Positions 19,063-26,386 of a stretch of DNA of 64,000 nt are shown here, piece by piece; position 1 is the stretch's first letter; each line of letters starts with the position of its first letter. Source of the stretch: Vibrio hepatarius (GTDB lineage Bacteria > Pseudomonadota > Gammaproteobacteria > Enterobacterales > Vibrionaceae); the NCBI RefSeq assembly GCF_001274785.1, contig NZ_LHPI01000012.1:124001-188000 (forward strand), in the 5' to 3' direction. The notes beneath the pieces are model-generated. The model was not told the DNA's origin. It saw only the letters and a list, made by a program, of their open reading frames with translations, and ran no database searches. Position numbers and translations under genes: made by a program.

Positions 19063-19911
19063 ATGAAAATATCAACTCAATCTTTTGTAAGATCAACGCG
19101 CTTAGTAGACGGAAAAGTGATGCATATAGATGATACGGAAAACAACATCAGTTCATTGAAGAATAATATGTACGAATATAACTACACGGACAGTGGAGTC
19201 ATCGTAAGAAGCGATGCATCATTTGTTAAGCTTGAATTTTTGTTTCAACCAATAATCGACTTGAAGCATAGACAAGTAAGGCACCTTGAGATCCTATCTA
19301 AAGTCTTGAGCGATTCCGGTGAGATTTGTTACAACGAAACGTTTTTCTCTGAAATTGATCAAGAGTTCATAAAAATGGTCGCGCTAGCTCAAATTAAGTT
19401 CTGTAGTGATCTAAAAGTCCATATTCCTATAACTGTTAATATCACTTTGTCATGTTTAAAGGATAGGTTTTTTTTGCAGAGCCTCTTAAATGAACGTGAC
19501 GTTAACTTTGATATTGAAATTACAGATATCGACTGTGATGTAAATTGTGGCCGCTTGCAAAGTAGTATCAGATTATTAAAGCGCTCTGGTGTAGGATTGT
19601 TATTAGATGATTATTATCATAAAAACAATGTTGCAAACATATCACTAGGATTTATTGATTGGGATTACATCAAAATAGACAAGTCTTTCCTTCACCATAA
19701 CTGCGACGACATTAATACAATAAACTATCTATTGAGAGTAATATCTCCTTACGCCAAGAAAGGTATTATTTTAGAAGGCGTCGAAACTTCTTATCAGCAT
19801 GACGTTGTGAAGAACCTTAATGTTCTGGTTCAAGGATACTTTTATTCTCCTCCAGTGAGCTGGACACAGCTAAAAAGAAAGATGAACATATTGAATAAAG
19901 AACATGTTTAA
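19063..19911 (+). CDS. Divergent EAL-domain protein (c-di-GMP phosphodiesterase-like)
   Basis: 282 residues. An N-terminal segment of about 55 residues without similarity I recognise precedes one EAL domain. The EAL signature is degenerate (EIL at 76-78 and Lys at 80 where ELxR is usual), but most metal/catalytic positions remain: Asn126, Glu152, Asp182-Asp183, Lys204, Glu238 and Gln257. ExTE is ExTD at 155. It could be a weak c-di-GMP hydrolase, a c-di-GMP sensor or a protein-binding domain. No signal or membrane segment, so cytoplasmic. It shares eight bases with the following AraC-type gene, so the pair is translationally coupled. Confidence 0.82.
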   Translation: MKISTQSFVRSTRLVDGKVMHIDDTENNISSLKNNMYEYNYTDSGVIVRSDASFVKLEFLFQPIIDLKHRQVRHLEILSKVLSDSGEICYNETFFSEIDQEFIKMVALAQIKFCSDLKVHIPITVNITLSCLKDRFFLQSLLNERDVNFDIEITDIDCDVNCGRLQSSIRLLKRSGVGLLLDDYYHKNNVANISLGFIDWDYIKIDKSFLHHNCDDINTINYLLRVISPYAKKGIILEGVETSYQHDVVKNLNVLVQGYFYSPPVSWTQLKRKMNILNKEHV

Positions 19912-20647
19912 GATAAGAAAGATAAGAGTAAATTTAAAAACAAAAGATACCGGAAGCTTTGTATCTAAGTCAAAACACATAATTAAACTTACTGATTTTT
20001 TCGGGGCTATCTCATACCCAGGATGCGTCATCGTGATCGAGGGTGAAGCTTTGATTCAGTTACCCTCAAATACATTAATAAATTTTTCGTTGAAAGAAGA
20101 GTTATCCGATGACTTTTCTTTATATTTAGTGATGTGTGATATGGATTATGATAGCTATACGTTTAAAAAAATGAAACCTTATATCGATTCGTTGATCCAT
20201 GTTCAAAATGGCATTTTCGACCATACTGATTTTTTACACGAATTGATAAATAGAGATGCTTTTAGAACTCTAAAGAAATTTGATCTTAAAAGAACTGATT
20301 CTATATCTGAACGTATTCATCGTCTAATATCTAAAAAAATCCAACATCGTTGGACAGCAGAAGAAATATCCAAAAGTCTTAATATGTCAAAAGCTACACT
20401 TATGAGGAGGATATCTCAAGAAAAAACCACATTATCAGACTTGATACTTTCAGCAAGAATGAATAAAGCTGCGTATTTACTATTAAAGAAAAAACATCCT
20501 ATAAAAAAGGTAGCTCACTTAACAGGTTTTTCTAGCGCATCTTACTTTTGCAAAAAATTTAAGGAAACATATGGAAATTCTCCCAAGCAATTTGTTAACT
20601 TAATGGACTATAAACAAAAAGAAACGCAGCGCGAGCGCGTCTATTAA
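19904..20647 (+). CDS. AraC-family transcriptional regulator
   Basis: 247 residues. The C-terminal two-helix-turn-helix domain (about 145-240) fits AraC proteins well: HRWTAEEISKSLNMSKATLMRRI, then IKKVAHLTGFSSASYFCKKFKETYGNSPKQF. The N-terminal 140 residues look like the small-molecule/dimerisation beta domain of Rns/ToxT/GadX-type regulators, but I cannot name the ligand. ATG overlaps the EAL gene stop (ATGTTTAA). It is AT-rich like the rest of the element. Such island regulators often control surface or virulence genes elsewhere; no target is identified here. Confidence 0.9.
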   Translation: MFKIRKIRVNLKTKDTGSFVSKSKHIIKLTDFFGAISYPGCVIVIEGEALIQLPSNTLINFSLKEELSDDFSLYLVMCDMDYDSYTFKKMKPYIDSLIHVQNGIFDHTDFLHELINRDAFRTLKKFDLKRTDSISERIHRLISKKIQHRWTAEEISKSLNMSKATLMRRISQEKTTLSDLILSARMNKAAYLLLKKKHPIKKVAHLTGFSSASYFCKKFKETYGNSPKQFVNLMDYKQKETQRERVY

Positions 20648-20725
20648 GTCAAAAAATTTGAAATAAACATCTTGTGACTAGAACACAATTAATAGTCGAC
20701 TAGTGTTGTATTGGTGTTTCTTAAA

Positions 20726-20756
20726 ACTACCTATTTAAGCATTCGAGATAGGTGGT
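20726..20756. terminator. Weak hairpin between AraC and Rep genes
   Basis: ACTACCTAT and ATAGGTGGT form a 9-bp stem with one wobble, between convergent genes. There is no strong T run. Confidence 0.4.
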
Positions 20757-20783
20757 ATTCGTGTAGTCAACAAAAATCGTAGA

Positions 20784-21638
20784 TTACACTTTGGACTTCT
20801 TTAACCACGCTCTCGCATTCCATTGAAATGGCAACGTTCTTCTGTCTTGTTCATCTAACCAACAAAGTGATTCACAGAACATCAATTTGTTCAGCCGATA
20901 CTTCTTAGTCAGATTCGTCCCCCAAAACGATTGATAATCGCGAACTTCAAAACAAGCCAACTTATGTAAATAACTCAATTGCTTGAGAGGATCTCTGAAC
21001 TCCTGCTTCATAAATGGCCTAGCTTGTCTATTCTGCTTAATGTGCTTAGGGTGAAGCTTCGATAACCTCTCTCCTAGCCGCTCAATCGCTTCTTCGTTAC
21101 CCGATTTACGCATAAGAACATGATAATGAGGTAACCATTTTTGTGGTGAATCATGAAAATCTAACTCGAACGCCCCCAATACCGGACCACTGATACCACA
21201 TCTAGATAGTAACTTTCTCAATCTGTCCTTATCTTTAGGGATATCATAATTGACGAAGTCATATGCATCGACTCCACGCGAGTATTGAACAATAGTATAG
21301 ATACCGTATTCGGCATCCAGTGCTTGCTCTTGGTCAAGCAAGATTGAAGCAATGATGTTGTTAACACGTTCTATTTTAAACAGACGATTGCATTTTTTAC
21401 ATGCCACACTCTTACACTGGTATAAACCTTCATTGCAAGACTCTAGCTTATCTGCCAACTCATGCAATTGACCACAACTGTATCTTTGACCACGACTTTG
21501 ATAGACATGATCAGCCATTTTTCTGAGCAGCTTAATACGATAATCGTTCTCTAAATAGGCTTCGTACTCGCTCATTAACCAATCACACTCTTCTAATCTG
21601 ATGCCAGCTAAGAATATGTCTAGTTTCATCTTCTCCAT
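20784..21638 (-). CDS. Rolling-circle replication initiator-like protein (HUH)
   Basis: 284 residues. A zinc-knuckle-like CKSVACKKC at 75-83 sits N-terminal, as in Rep_1-type initiators. PHYHVLM at 170-176 is an HUH-like metal-binding motif (His171, His173), and a candidate nucleophile Tyr lies in LSYLHK at about 223. It would nick and rejoin one strand for rolling-circle replication or transfer. The start at 21638 overlaps the AlpA-like stop by 13 bases; the ATG three codons later is an alternative. No similarity to relaxases with helicase domains is visible. The closest named family is uncertain without a search. Confidence 0.68.
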   Translation of the reverse strand: MEKMKLDIFLAGIRLEECDWLMSEYEAYLENDYRIKLLRKMADHVYQSRGQRYSCGQLHELADKLESCNEGLYQCKSVACKKCNRLFKIERVNNIIASILLDQEQALDAEYGIYTIVQYSRGVDAYDFVNYDIPKDKDRLRKLLSRCGISGPVLGAFELDFHDSPQKWLPHYHVLMRKSGNEEAIERLGERLSKLHPKHIKQNRQARPFMKQEFRDPLKQLSYLHKLACFEVRDYQSFWGTNLTKKYRLNKLMFCESLCWLDEQDRRTLPFQWNARAWLKKSKV

Positions 21639-21865
21639 ACCTCTTCGAGTAGCTTTTGTCCTTTATCTAATTGCGGTACTAGAAAAATACTTTGCCGCTC
21701 TTCAACCCAAGCATCTACTTCAGATTCTTTCCATGCCACTCGGTTTTTTGAGAGTCTATATGCACTTGGAAACTCTCCTGATTTCATCAAGCGATAGATC
21801 TGAGCTCGGCTGTAGGAAGTTCTCTCAAGCACTTCTCCAATTTTCATATATCTATCATTCGCCAT
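21626..21865 (-). CDS. AlpA-family DNA-binding protein
   Basis: 79 residues from MANDRYMKIGEVL. A MerR/excisionase-like winged helix is read from KIGEVLERTSYSRAQIYRLMKSGEFPSAYRLSKNRVAWKESEVDAWVEER, the classic AlpA pattern. AlpA proteins activate integrase genes or act as excision factors in P4-like elements. Starts at 21898 and 22006 exist in frame but are longer than the family norm and lack good ribosome sites. It forms an overlapping pair with the Rep-like gene, and its promoter region contains three identical-type palindromes. Confidence 0.9.
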   Translation of the reverse strand: MANDRYMKIGEVLERTSYSRAQIYRLMKSGEFPSAYRLSKNRVAWKESEVDAWVEERQSIFLVPQLDKGQKLLEEVWRR

Positions 21866-21922
21866 GTCTTTTTTCTCTGCTTCAAATAATGGAGCCATCT
21901 TATCAAACGGAAAAAGGCATCT

Positions 21923-21935
21923 TGTGAGCCTCACA
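21923..21935. promoter_or_regulatory. Operator-like palindrome 1
   Basis: TGTGAGCCTCACA, a perfect 13-base palindrome around a central C, between the AlpA-like and orphan genes. Confidence 0.7.
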
Positions 21936-21940
21936 AAATC

Positions 21941-21953
21941 TGTGAGCCTCACA
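21941..21953. promoter_or_regulatory. Operator-like palindrome 2
   Basis: A second identical copy of TGTGAGCCTCACA, 18 bases from copy 1 start to start. Confidence 0.7.
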
Positions 21954-21994
21954 AAATAAAAACACTTAAGAAACATAATGATACAACCATATAT

Positions 21995-22007
21995 TGTGAG
22001 TCTCACA
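21995..22007. promoter_or_regulatory. Operator-like palindrome 3
   Basis: TGTGAGTCTCACA, the same half-sites with a T centre, 71 bases before the orphan gene start. Confidence 0.65.
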
Positions 22008-22077
22008 TAAAAAAAGCATTCAATTAGATAGACAGATCGTGTAGCGTGTAGTTGGTAACAAGTAACGAGAATGGATT

Positions 22078-22647
22078 ATGAAACGTAAAAGTGATGCCGC
22101 TATAAGACAACAATTTGTAACACAGAGAAGAAAAGATTCAGGACTCGTAACCAAGAGAATTCACGTGTCAGATATCTCACTAGACATACTTGATGCAATT
22201 GGAACTAAACTTGGCTTCTCAAGAAAGGAACTCCGTAACAGTGAAAATTTATCCGCTATTATCGAGCTTTGTCTTGGTACTTTTTTAGACGGAAGTTTTG
22301 AAGGTAAAGCGAGCCGCAAAGAAGCTCTATACCTGATGCAAATCCACAACATAGTTAAGTTCAAAGAACAACAAGGATTCAATGACAAAGCTATATCTAA
22401 CTTTCTTGAAGACTCGGGATATGAGACACCGTTCATCGCTAAACGAGTGGTCAGTACACAAAAACATCGTTTAAGAATGGTAGAGAAATGGAGTGAGGTA
22501 CTCATAGTAAGATTAAAAAAGGAAAGCTATATTAAAAAACAAATCCAGCTCATTGGCGAGTGTCGTCGTCCAAAAAGAGTAATTCGCAAGAAACCTCACG
22601 TAAGAAGAGAATCAGAAGTGTTTCGAGAAGAAGATTTCTCAGAATAG
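22078..22647 (+). CDS. Unrecognised basic protein of the element
   Basis: 189 residues, strongly basic, rich in Lys and Arg, and helix-prone. I do not recognise a family. The N-terminal 30 residues (KRKSDAAIRQQFVTQRRKDSG) and the C-terminal tail (CRRPKRVIRKKPHVRRESE) look nucleic-acid binding. The middle (KEQQGFNDKAISNFLEDSGYETPFIAKRVVS) might be a helix-turn-helix. The ATG has GAG upstream (GAGAATGGATT). It diverges from AlpA/Rep across the three palindromes, which suggests a replication, regulatory or copy-control role in the element. No membrane segment or signal. Confidence 0.7.
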   Translation: MKRKSDAAIRQQFVTQRRKDSGLVTKRIHVSDISLDILDAIGTKLGFSRKELRNSENLSAIIELCLGTFLDGSFEGKASRKEALYLMQIHNIVKFKEQQGFNDKAISNFLEDSGYETPFIAKRVVSTQKHRLRMVEKWSEVLIVRLKKESYIKKQIQLIGECRRPKRVIRKKPHVRRESEVFREEDFSE

Positions 22648-22746
22648 AAATGTAATCTATCTGGTGCAAGAGTTTAGGTCACAAGAGTAAGGTGTCATGA
22701 ACATACTCGACATTGGTCACACTTTTTCAAAATAACTCAGTTTTTC

Positions 22747-22769
22747 TTTTAGTACCCATTAAGTTACCC
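22747..22769 (+). promoter_or_regulatory. Probable integrase arm site, right
   Basis: TTTTAGTACCC, five bases, then GTTACCC, the same arrangement as at 17265-17287 and 65 bases inside the right core repeat. Confidence 0.6.
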
Positions 22770-22833
22770 AAACCAATAAATAAATTTAGATTTTAACTTT
22801 AAAATCAGTAACATAATAAGCAGTTTCAGATGA

Positions 22834-22858
22834 CGCCAGCTCCACCAAACGTTTGGAA
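22834..22858 (+). repeat. attR-like direct repeat
   Basis: A perfect 25-base copy of 17132-17156. It carries the last 14 bases of ssrA as a displaced remnant, and marks the right boundary of the element. Confidence 0.9.
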
Positions 22859-22892
22859 GGCCGCTAACTCAATGAGTTAGCGGCCTTTTTAT
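22857..22892 (+). terminator. Displaced chromosomal ssrA terminator
   Basis: AAGGCCGCTAACTC, loop AAT and GAGTTAGCGGCCTT, then T run. The position right after the attR-like repeat implies this was the ssrA terminator before insertion. Confidence 0.85.
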
Positions 22893-22915
22893 TTGCCTTT
22901 TAACGCTCTAGAAAT

Positions 22916-22946
22916 AAAAACGGTGATAACTTCTTATCACCGTTTT
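22916..22946. terminator. Terminator of the pepE operon
   Basis: AAAACGGTGATAA and TTATCACCGTTTT form a 13-bp stem, 26 bases past the pepE stop on the minus strand. The 22648-22971 spacer also holds attR, the right arm site and the old ssrA terminator. Confidence 0.8.
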
Positions 22947-22971
22947 GCGCTTTCAGAGTAAGCATTAAGCC

Positions 22972-23694
22972 TTATTCCATAAAGGCTTGAATGTCGTCTT
23001 GAGCGTTAAAGTATTTCGCTTCTTGCTGGTATTGGAACAGCTTCAACGGAGCGCCTGTTGCGGTGTGGTAAGTAAGCTTGCCCCCTTCAACTTTCAACAT
23101 AGTGCCTTCTGGAATCCCGACCACGATCTCATGTGGGTTTTGGATCAGAAACTCTTCGATACGTTCATCTCTTGTTTCGCCCATGTGGCCAGAAATGTTG
23201 GCTTCAATGTAGTGAGGGTTGATCTGAAACGGTACCAAGTTGAGTGACGGTAGAATGGCCGCAGACACAATTGGCATATCGTTAGTGGTTCGAATTGTTG
23301 GGCAGGCAATGTTGGTTCCCGCACTCCAACCAATATATAGCTTGTCTTGCTTCAAAATGGCGTTTCTCAGCGGTCCAATTAGTCCTTGGTCATGCAGCAT
23401 CTTGTTCAAGACCCAAGTGTTACCGCCACTGACAATAAAACCATCTGCCGCTTTGATTGCCTCTACGGGGTCTTGCGCTTGGTGGATACCAGTAACGCTC
23501 GCACCAAACGGGGCAACCACACTGTTTAACTGTGCCAGCCTATCGTCATACTCTCCGCGAATCATCGCAAAAGGTATAAACAACAATTTCTTTGCGCCGG
23601 TACGTTCAATTGCTTCTGCAACCCAATCAATACCAAACTCCAGGAGTGAGGTATTTCCAGCAACTTTGCCATTACTAAACAACAATACATTCAT
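22972..23694 (-). CDS. pepE: Peptidase E, alpha-aspartyl dipeptidase
   Basis: 240 residues of family S51. The catalytic serine sits in IGWSAGTNIACPT (about residue 120), and NPHYIEANISGH gives a conserved His region. It hydrolyses Asp-X dipeptides in the cytoplasm. It is 12 bases behind pepT in the same operon, so dipeptide and tripeptide breakdown are co-expressed with the dicarboxylate carrier. Confidence 0.94.
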   Translation of the reverse strand: MNVLLFSNGKVAGNTSLLEFGIDWVAEAIERTGAKKLLFIPFAMIRGEYDDRLAQLNSVVAPFGASVTGIHQAQDPVEAIKAADGFIVSGGNTWVLNKMLHDQGLIGPLRNAILKQDKLYIGWSAGTNIACPTIRTTNDMPIVSAAILPSLNLVPFQINPHYIEANISGHMGETRDERIEEFLIQNPHEIVVGIPEGTMLKVEGGKLTYHTATGAPLKLFQYQQEAKYFNAQDDIQAFME

Positions 23695-23706
23695 GGCGTA
23701 TCTCCG

Positions 23707-24948
23707 CTAATTACGATTCAAAGGTTGTTCACTCGTCAGCCTGATGATGTCTTTCACTACATCACTCGCCGCTCGCAGTGATTTCACAGGTAAGTATTCA
23801 TAGATGGAGTGAAAATTATGTGCGCCAGTAAACAAGTTCGGACAAGGTAGCCCTTTTTGTGACAACACAGCGCCATCATAACCACCGCGCATCGGCACAC
23901 GCTTCATCTCGATTTGGTTTCTCGCATACGCCTGCTCTGCGATTTCCACCACATACGCGCTGTCACCTTGCAGACTATTAGCGACGTTTTCATAGCGATC
24001 ACTGAGTTCAATCTCCACACCGCCCCACAACGCATTACAACTGTCGGCGAGTTGCTGCAAAAATGCCATGCGTTGCTGGTAGCCCAGCTTGGAGAAGTCA
24101 CGAATATCTAGGTTCAATACTGTTTTAGCACTGTTGCCTTTCAGATCTTTCACCCAGTAATAACCTTCGCGCCCTTCGGTATATTCCGGTGCTTCGCCAG
24201 GTGGCAACATCGCGATGAACTTGTGCGCCATCAGCAAGGAGTTCTTCAACTTGCCTTTGGCTGACATCGGATGCGCGGATTGACCAGTAAAAGTCACAAC
24301 CGCGTTGCCCGCGTTCCAGTTTTCACACACAAATTCGCCGATACCACAGCAATCGAGAGTAAAGCCGAAGTCGGCGCCAAATGAATCCACATCGAACGCT
24401 TTAGCACCGCGTAAGCCTTGTTCCTCATCGGGTACAAAGGCAACTTTGACTGTGCCGTGGGGCTCTTCTGGATGAGATTGAAAGTGCTGCAACGCATCCA
24501 TAATCGCCGCAATTGCTGCTTTATCATCAGCACCTAACAAGCTAGTACCGTCGGTAACAATGATGTCGTCACCGCGGTACTGCGCAAGTTCTGGATACTC
24601 TTTCTCGCTCAGATAAATCCCTAAGCGTTCATTTAAACAAATAGCATCGCTGTCGTGAGGTTTGATTTGCGCTTTGGTATCAGCGCTTTGTTCTGCGCTG
24701 GTATCTAAATGAGCAAAGAACGAAACCACTGGCGCATCTTTATCAATGTTTGCTGGTAGCGTCGCGGTAACTATCGCGGTCTCTGCGACATTGACCTCTG
24801 TCATGCCTAACGCTTGTAGCTCTTTCGCCAACTGCTGAGCTAACACCATTTGCCCCGGAGAGGAAGGCATAATGCCCGCCGCTCCGTTAGCGCGATTGGT
24901 TGTGGTATTGATTTGGGTATAACTGATAAATCGTTCGACGATATCCAT
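23707..24948 (-). CDS. pepT: Peptidase T (tripeptide aminopeptidase)
   Basis: 413 residues, family M20B. Metal and catalytic motifs are intact: HLDTS near residue 80, LLGADDKAA near 140, and DEEQG near 175, where the Glu pair includes the general base. It removes the N-terminal residue from tripeptides in the cytoplasm. It follows dcuC by 11 bases and precedes pepE by 12. Joint transcription of a dicarboxylate transporter with two peptidases fits scavenging of Asp/Glu-rich peptides under low oxygen; E. coli pepT is FNR-regulated, but no FNR box was verified here. Confidence 0.96.
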   Translation of the reverse strand: MDIVERFISYTQINTTTNRANGAAGIMPSSPGQMVLAQQLAKELQALGMTEVNVAETAIVTATLPANIDKDAPVVSFFAHLDTSAEQSADTKAQIKPHDSDAICLNERLGIYLSEKEYPELAQYRGDDIIVTDGTSLLGADDKAAIAAIMDALQHFQSHPEEPHGTVKVAFVPDEEQGLRGAKAFDVDSFGADFGFTLDCCGIGEFVCENWNAGNAVVTFTGQSAHPMSAKGKLKNSLLMAHKFIAMLPPGEAPEYTEGREGYYWVKDLKGNSAKTVLNLDIRDFSKLGYQQRMAFLQQLADSCNALWGGVEIELSDRYENVANSLQGDSAYVVEIAEQAYARNQIEMKRVPMRGGYDGAVLSQKGLPCPNLFTGAHNFHSIYEYLPVKSLRAASDVVKDIIRLTSEQPLNRN

Positions 24949-24959
24949 AACACTTCCCC

Positions 24960-26321
24960 TTAAATTAGCAGTTGTGAAGCCGCAAGAACCGTAGCCAAAC
25001 CACCAGCCATAGGGATCACGGTACGCTTCGCCAAGTCAATCGGAGAAACATTCGCGACCGCAGAACATGCAATGATAACGCCTGCCACTGGAGACGCTGA
25101 GCGCATCAAGCCGGAAGCTAACTGCATTGGCAGTGCCACCGCTGCGATTGGCGCGCCTACTTGAGCCGCAACATCCGGCGCTAGGTTAGAGAAGCTAAAG
25201 AATGACGCATTGCCTGAGCCAGACAGTAGAGTCACTAGCGTGATAATGCCGACCAAAACGAGCACCATCGCCAAGTAACCAAAACCAAAACTGGATGCTG
25301 AGTTAAGTAGCAGACCGATAAAACCAATAGAACCTAATCCTGTTACAAATACTTGCGCTGCGATGATCAAACTTACCACGCTCGCAAATACCGCTCCCAT
25401 GCCATCTAGATATACTTTCAATGACGCCGCAACGGATTTGCCATCGCGAGTCACAATAAAATCGCACACCATCGCAACGAACAAAGAAATAAACATTGCT
25501 GTCACGACATCCATGCGAATACTAGTGATCGCAAACTTACTGAACGTTAGCAGAAGAACCAAAGGCAGCACAGGTAAAATCGCAAACCATTTAGGCACTT
25601 GGCGCTGCTCCTTTTCTTCGACATTAAACTCATGCTTAACGCCTTTCTCTTCGTCTTTGATATCGAAGTATCGCTGACAAACAAAGTGCAGCACGGCAAT
25701 AACAATCATCGCTGCAACAGAAACCACCATTTGATAGCTCACGAAATACGTTGCTACATCAATGCCGGATACTTCCGCCGCTTTATTCGCCGCAGATGAC
25801 GCTGGGCCTAAGTCCAAGCAACCTGTGGTTGCAACTACCGCAGCCGCAGCTGCTGGGTTACAACCAACCCCGACCAATACCGGATACATTGCAACCAACA
25901 GCAATAAGGCCAAACCGGTCGCGCTCGGAATAAAGATATTGATTAGCTGGCCGGTAATGTACGCCATCGCCAATACTAAGTAAGGGTTTTTAATGTAAGA
26001 CAGCGGTTTAGTCGCCATTTGTACCATCGCATTGGCTGCACCAATATGGCTCATGTACTTTGAAAAACCACCAACGGCCATAATGATCAAGCCAAGTTTC
26101 GCCAGCGTCGAAGAGGCAATAACCTTAATCACTTCAAAAAAGTCAACGAAAGCGGCACCGGTAGGTTTACCGCCTTTAGGCATAAAATCTTCATGCCCGT
26201 TGAGTACGCCCAAGGCGATCATTAATAAACCCGCAATTAATAGCACCGCCTGAGTATTATATTTTTTAATAATAAAATATCCGACGCCAAAGATAATAGG
26301 AATGGCTAGGTATGTAATCAT
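24960..26321 (-). CDS. DcuC-family C4-dicarboxylate transporter
   Basis: 453 residues, about 12-14 transmembrane segments. The family pattern includes two conserved loops, GCLDLGPASSAANKAAE near 190 and LSGSGNASFFSFSNLAPDVAAQVGAP near 370. DcuC carriers exchange or export succinate and fumarate in the anaerobic inner membrane. It is the first structural gene after rpiR, 65 bases downstream of that regulator. Members of this family may also carry peptides or amino acids; the peptidase neighbours leave that open. Confidence 0.87.
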   Translation of the reverse strand: MITYLAIPIIFGVGYFIIKKYNTQAVLLIAGLLMIALGVLNGHEDFMPKGGKPTGAAFVDFFEVIKVIASSTLAKLGLIIMAVGGFSKYMSHIGAANAMVQMATKPLSYIKNPYLVLAMAYITGQLINIFIPSATGLALLLLVAMYPVLVGVGCNPAAAAAVVATTGCLDLGPASSAANKAAEVSGIDVATYFVSYQMVVSVAAMIVIAVLHFVCQRYFDIKDEEKGVKHEFNVEEKEQRQVPKWFAILPVLPLVLLLTFSKFAITSIRMDVVTAMFISLFVAMVCDFIVTRDGKSVAASLKVYLDGMGAVFASVVSLIIAAQVFVTGLGSIGFIGLLLNSASSFGFGYLAMVLVLVGIITLVTLLSGSGNASFFSFSNLAPDVAAQVGAPIAAVALPMQLASGLMRSASPVAGVIIACSAVANVSPIDLAKRTVIPMAGGLATVLAASQLLI

Positions 26322-26386
26322 GTTACACCTCTAATATAATGAATATTCTTCCGAAGAAGAGCGTAATTTTAATTAGCTAAATAGAT

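Larger units (their letters stand above)
17132..22858. mobile_element. 5.7-kb integrative element in ssrA (integrase, EAL/AraC, Rep/AlpA)
   Basis: Bounded by a perfect 25-bp direct repeat that includes the last 14 bases of ssrA. The gene order is integrase, EAL protein and AraC regulator on plus; Rep-like and AlpA-like on minus; and a basic orphan protein on plus. The genes are noticeably more AT-rich than the flanks. No transposase, capsid, relaxosome, type IV secretion or antibiotic-resistance gene is visible. Rolling-circle Rep with AlpA and integrase suggests an excisable, self-replicating or satellite-like element. Confidence 0.85.

Noticed and set aside
21898..22006. Longer N-terminus for the AlpA-like protein
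   Set aside because: It would read through the operator-like palindromes and lacks a ribosome site; AlpA proteins are normally about 70-90 residues.
17105..22971. CRISPR array or toxin-antitoxin pair in the element
   Set aside because: No spaced repeats of CRISPR type. The overlapping pairs are EAL/AraC and AlpA/Rep, neither of toxin-antitoxin size or motif.
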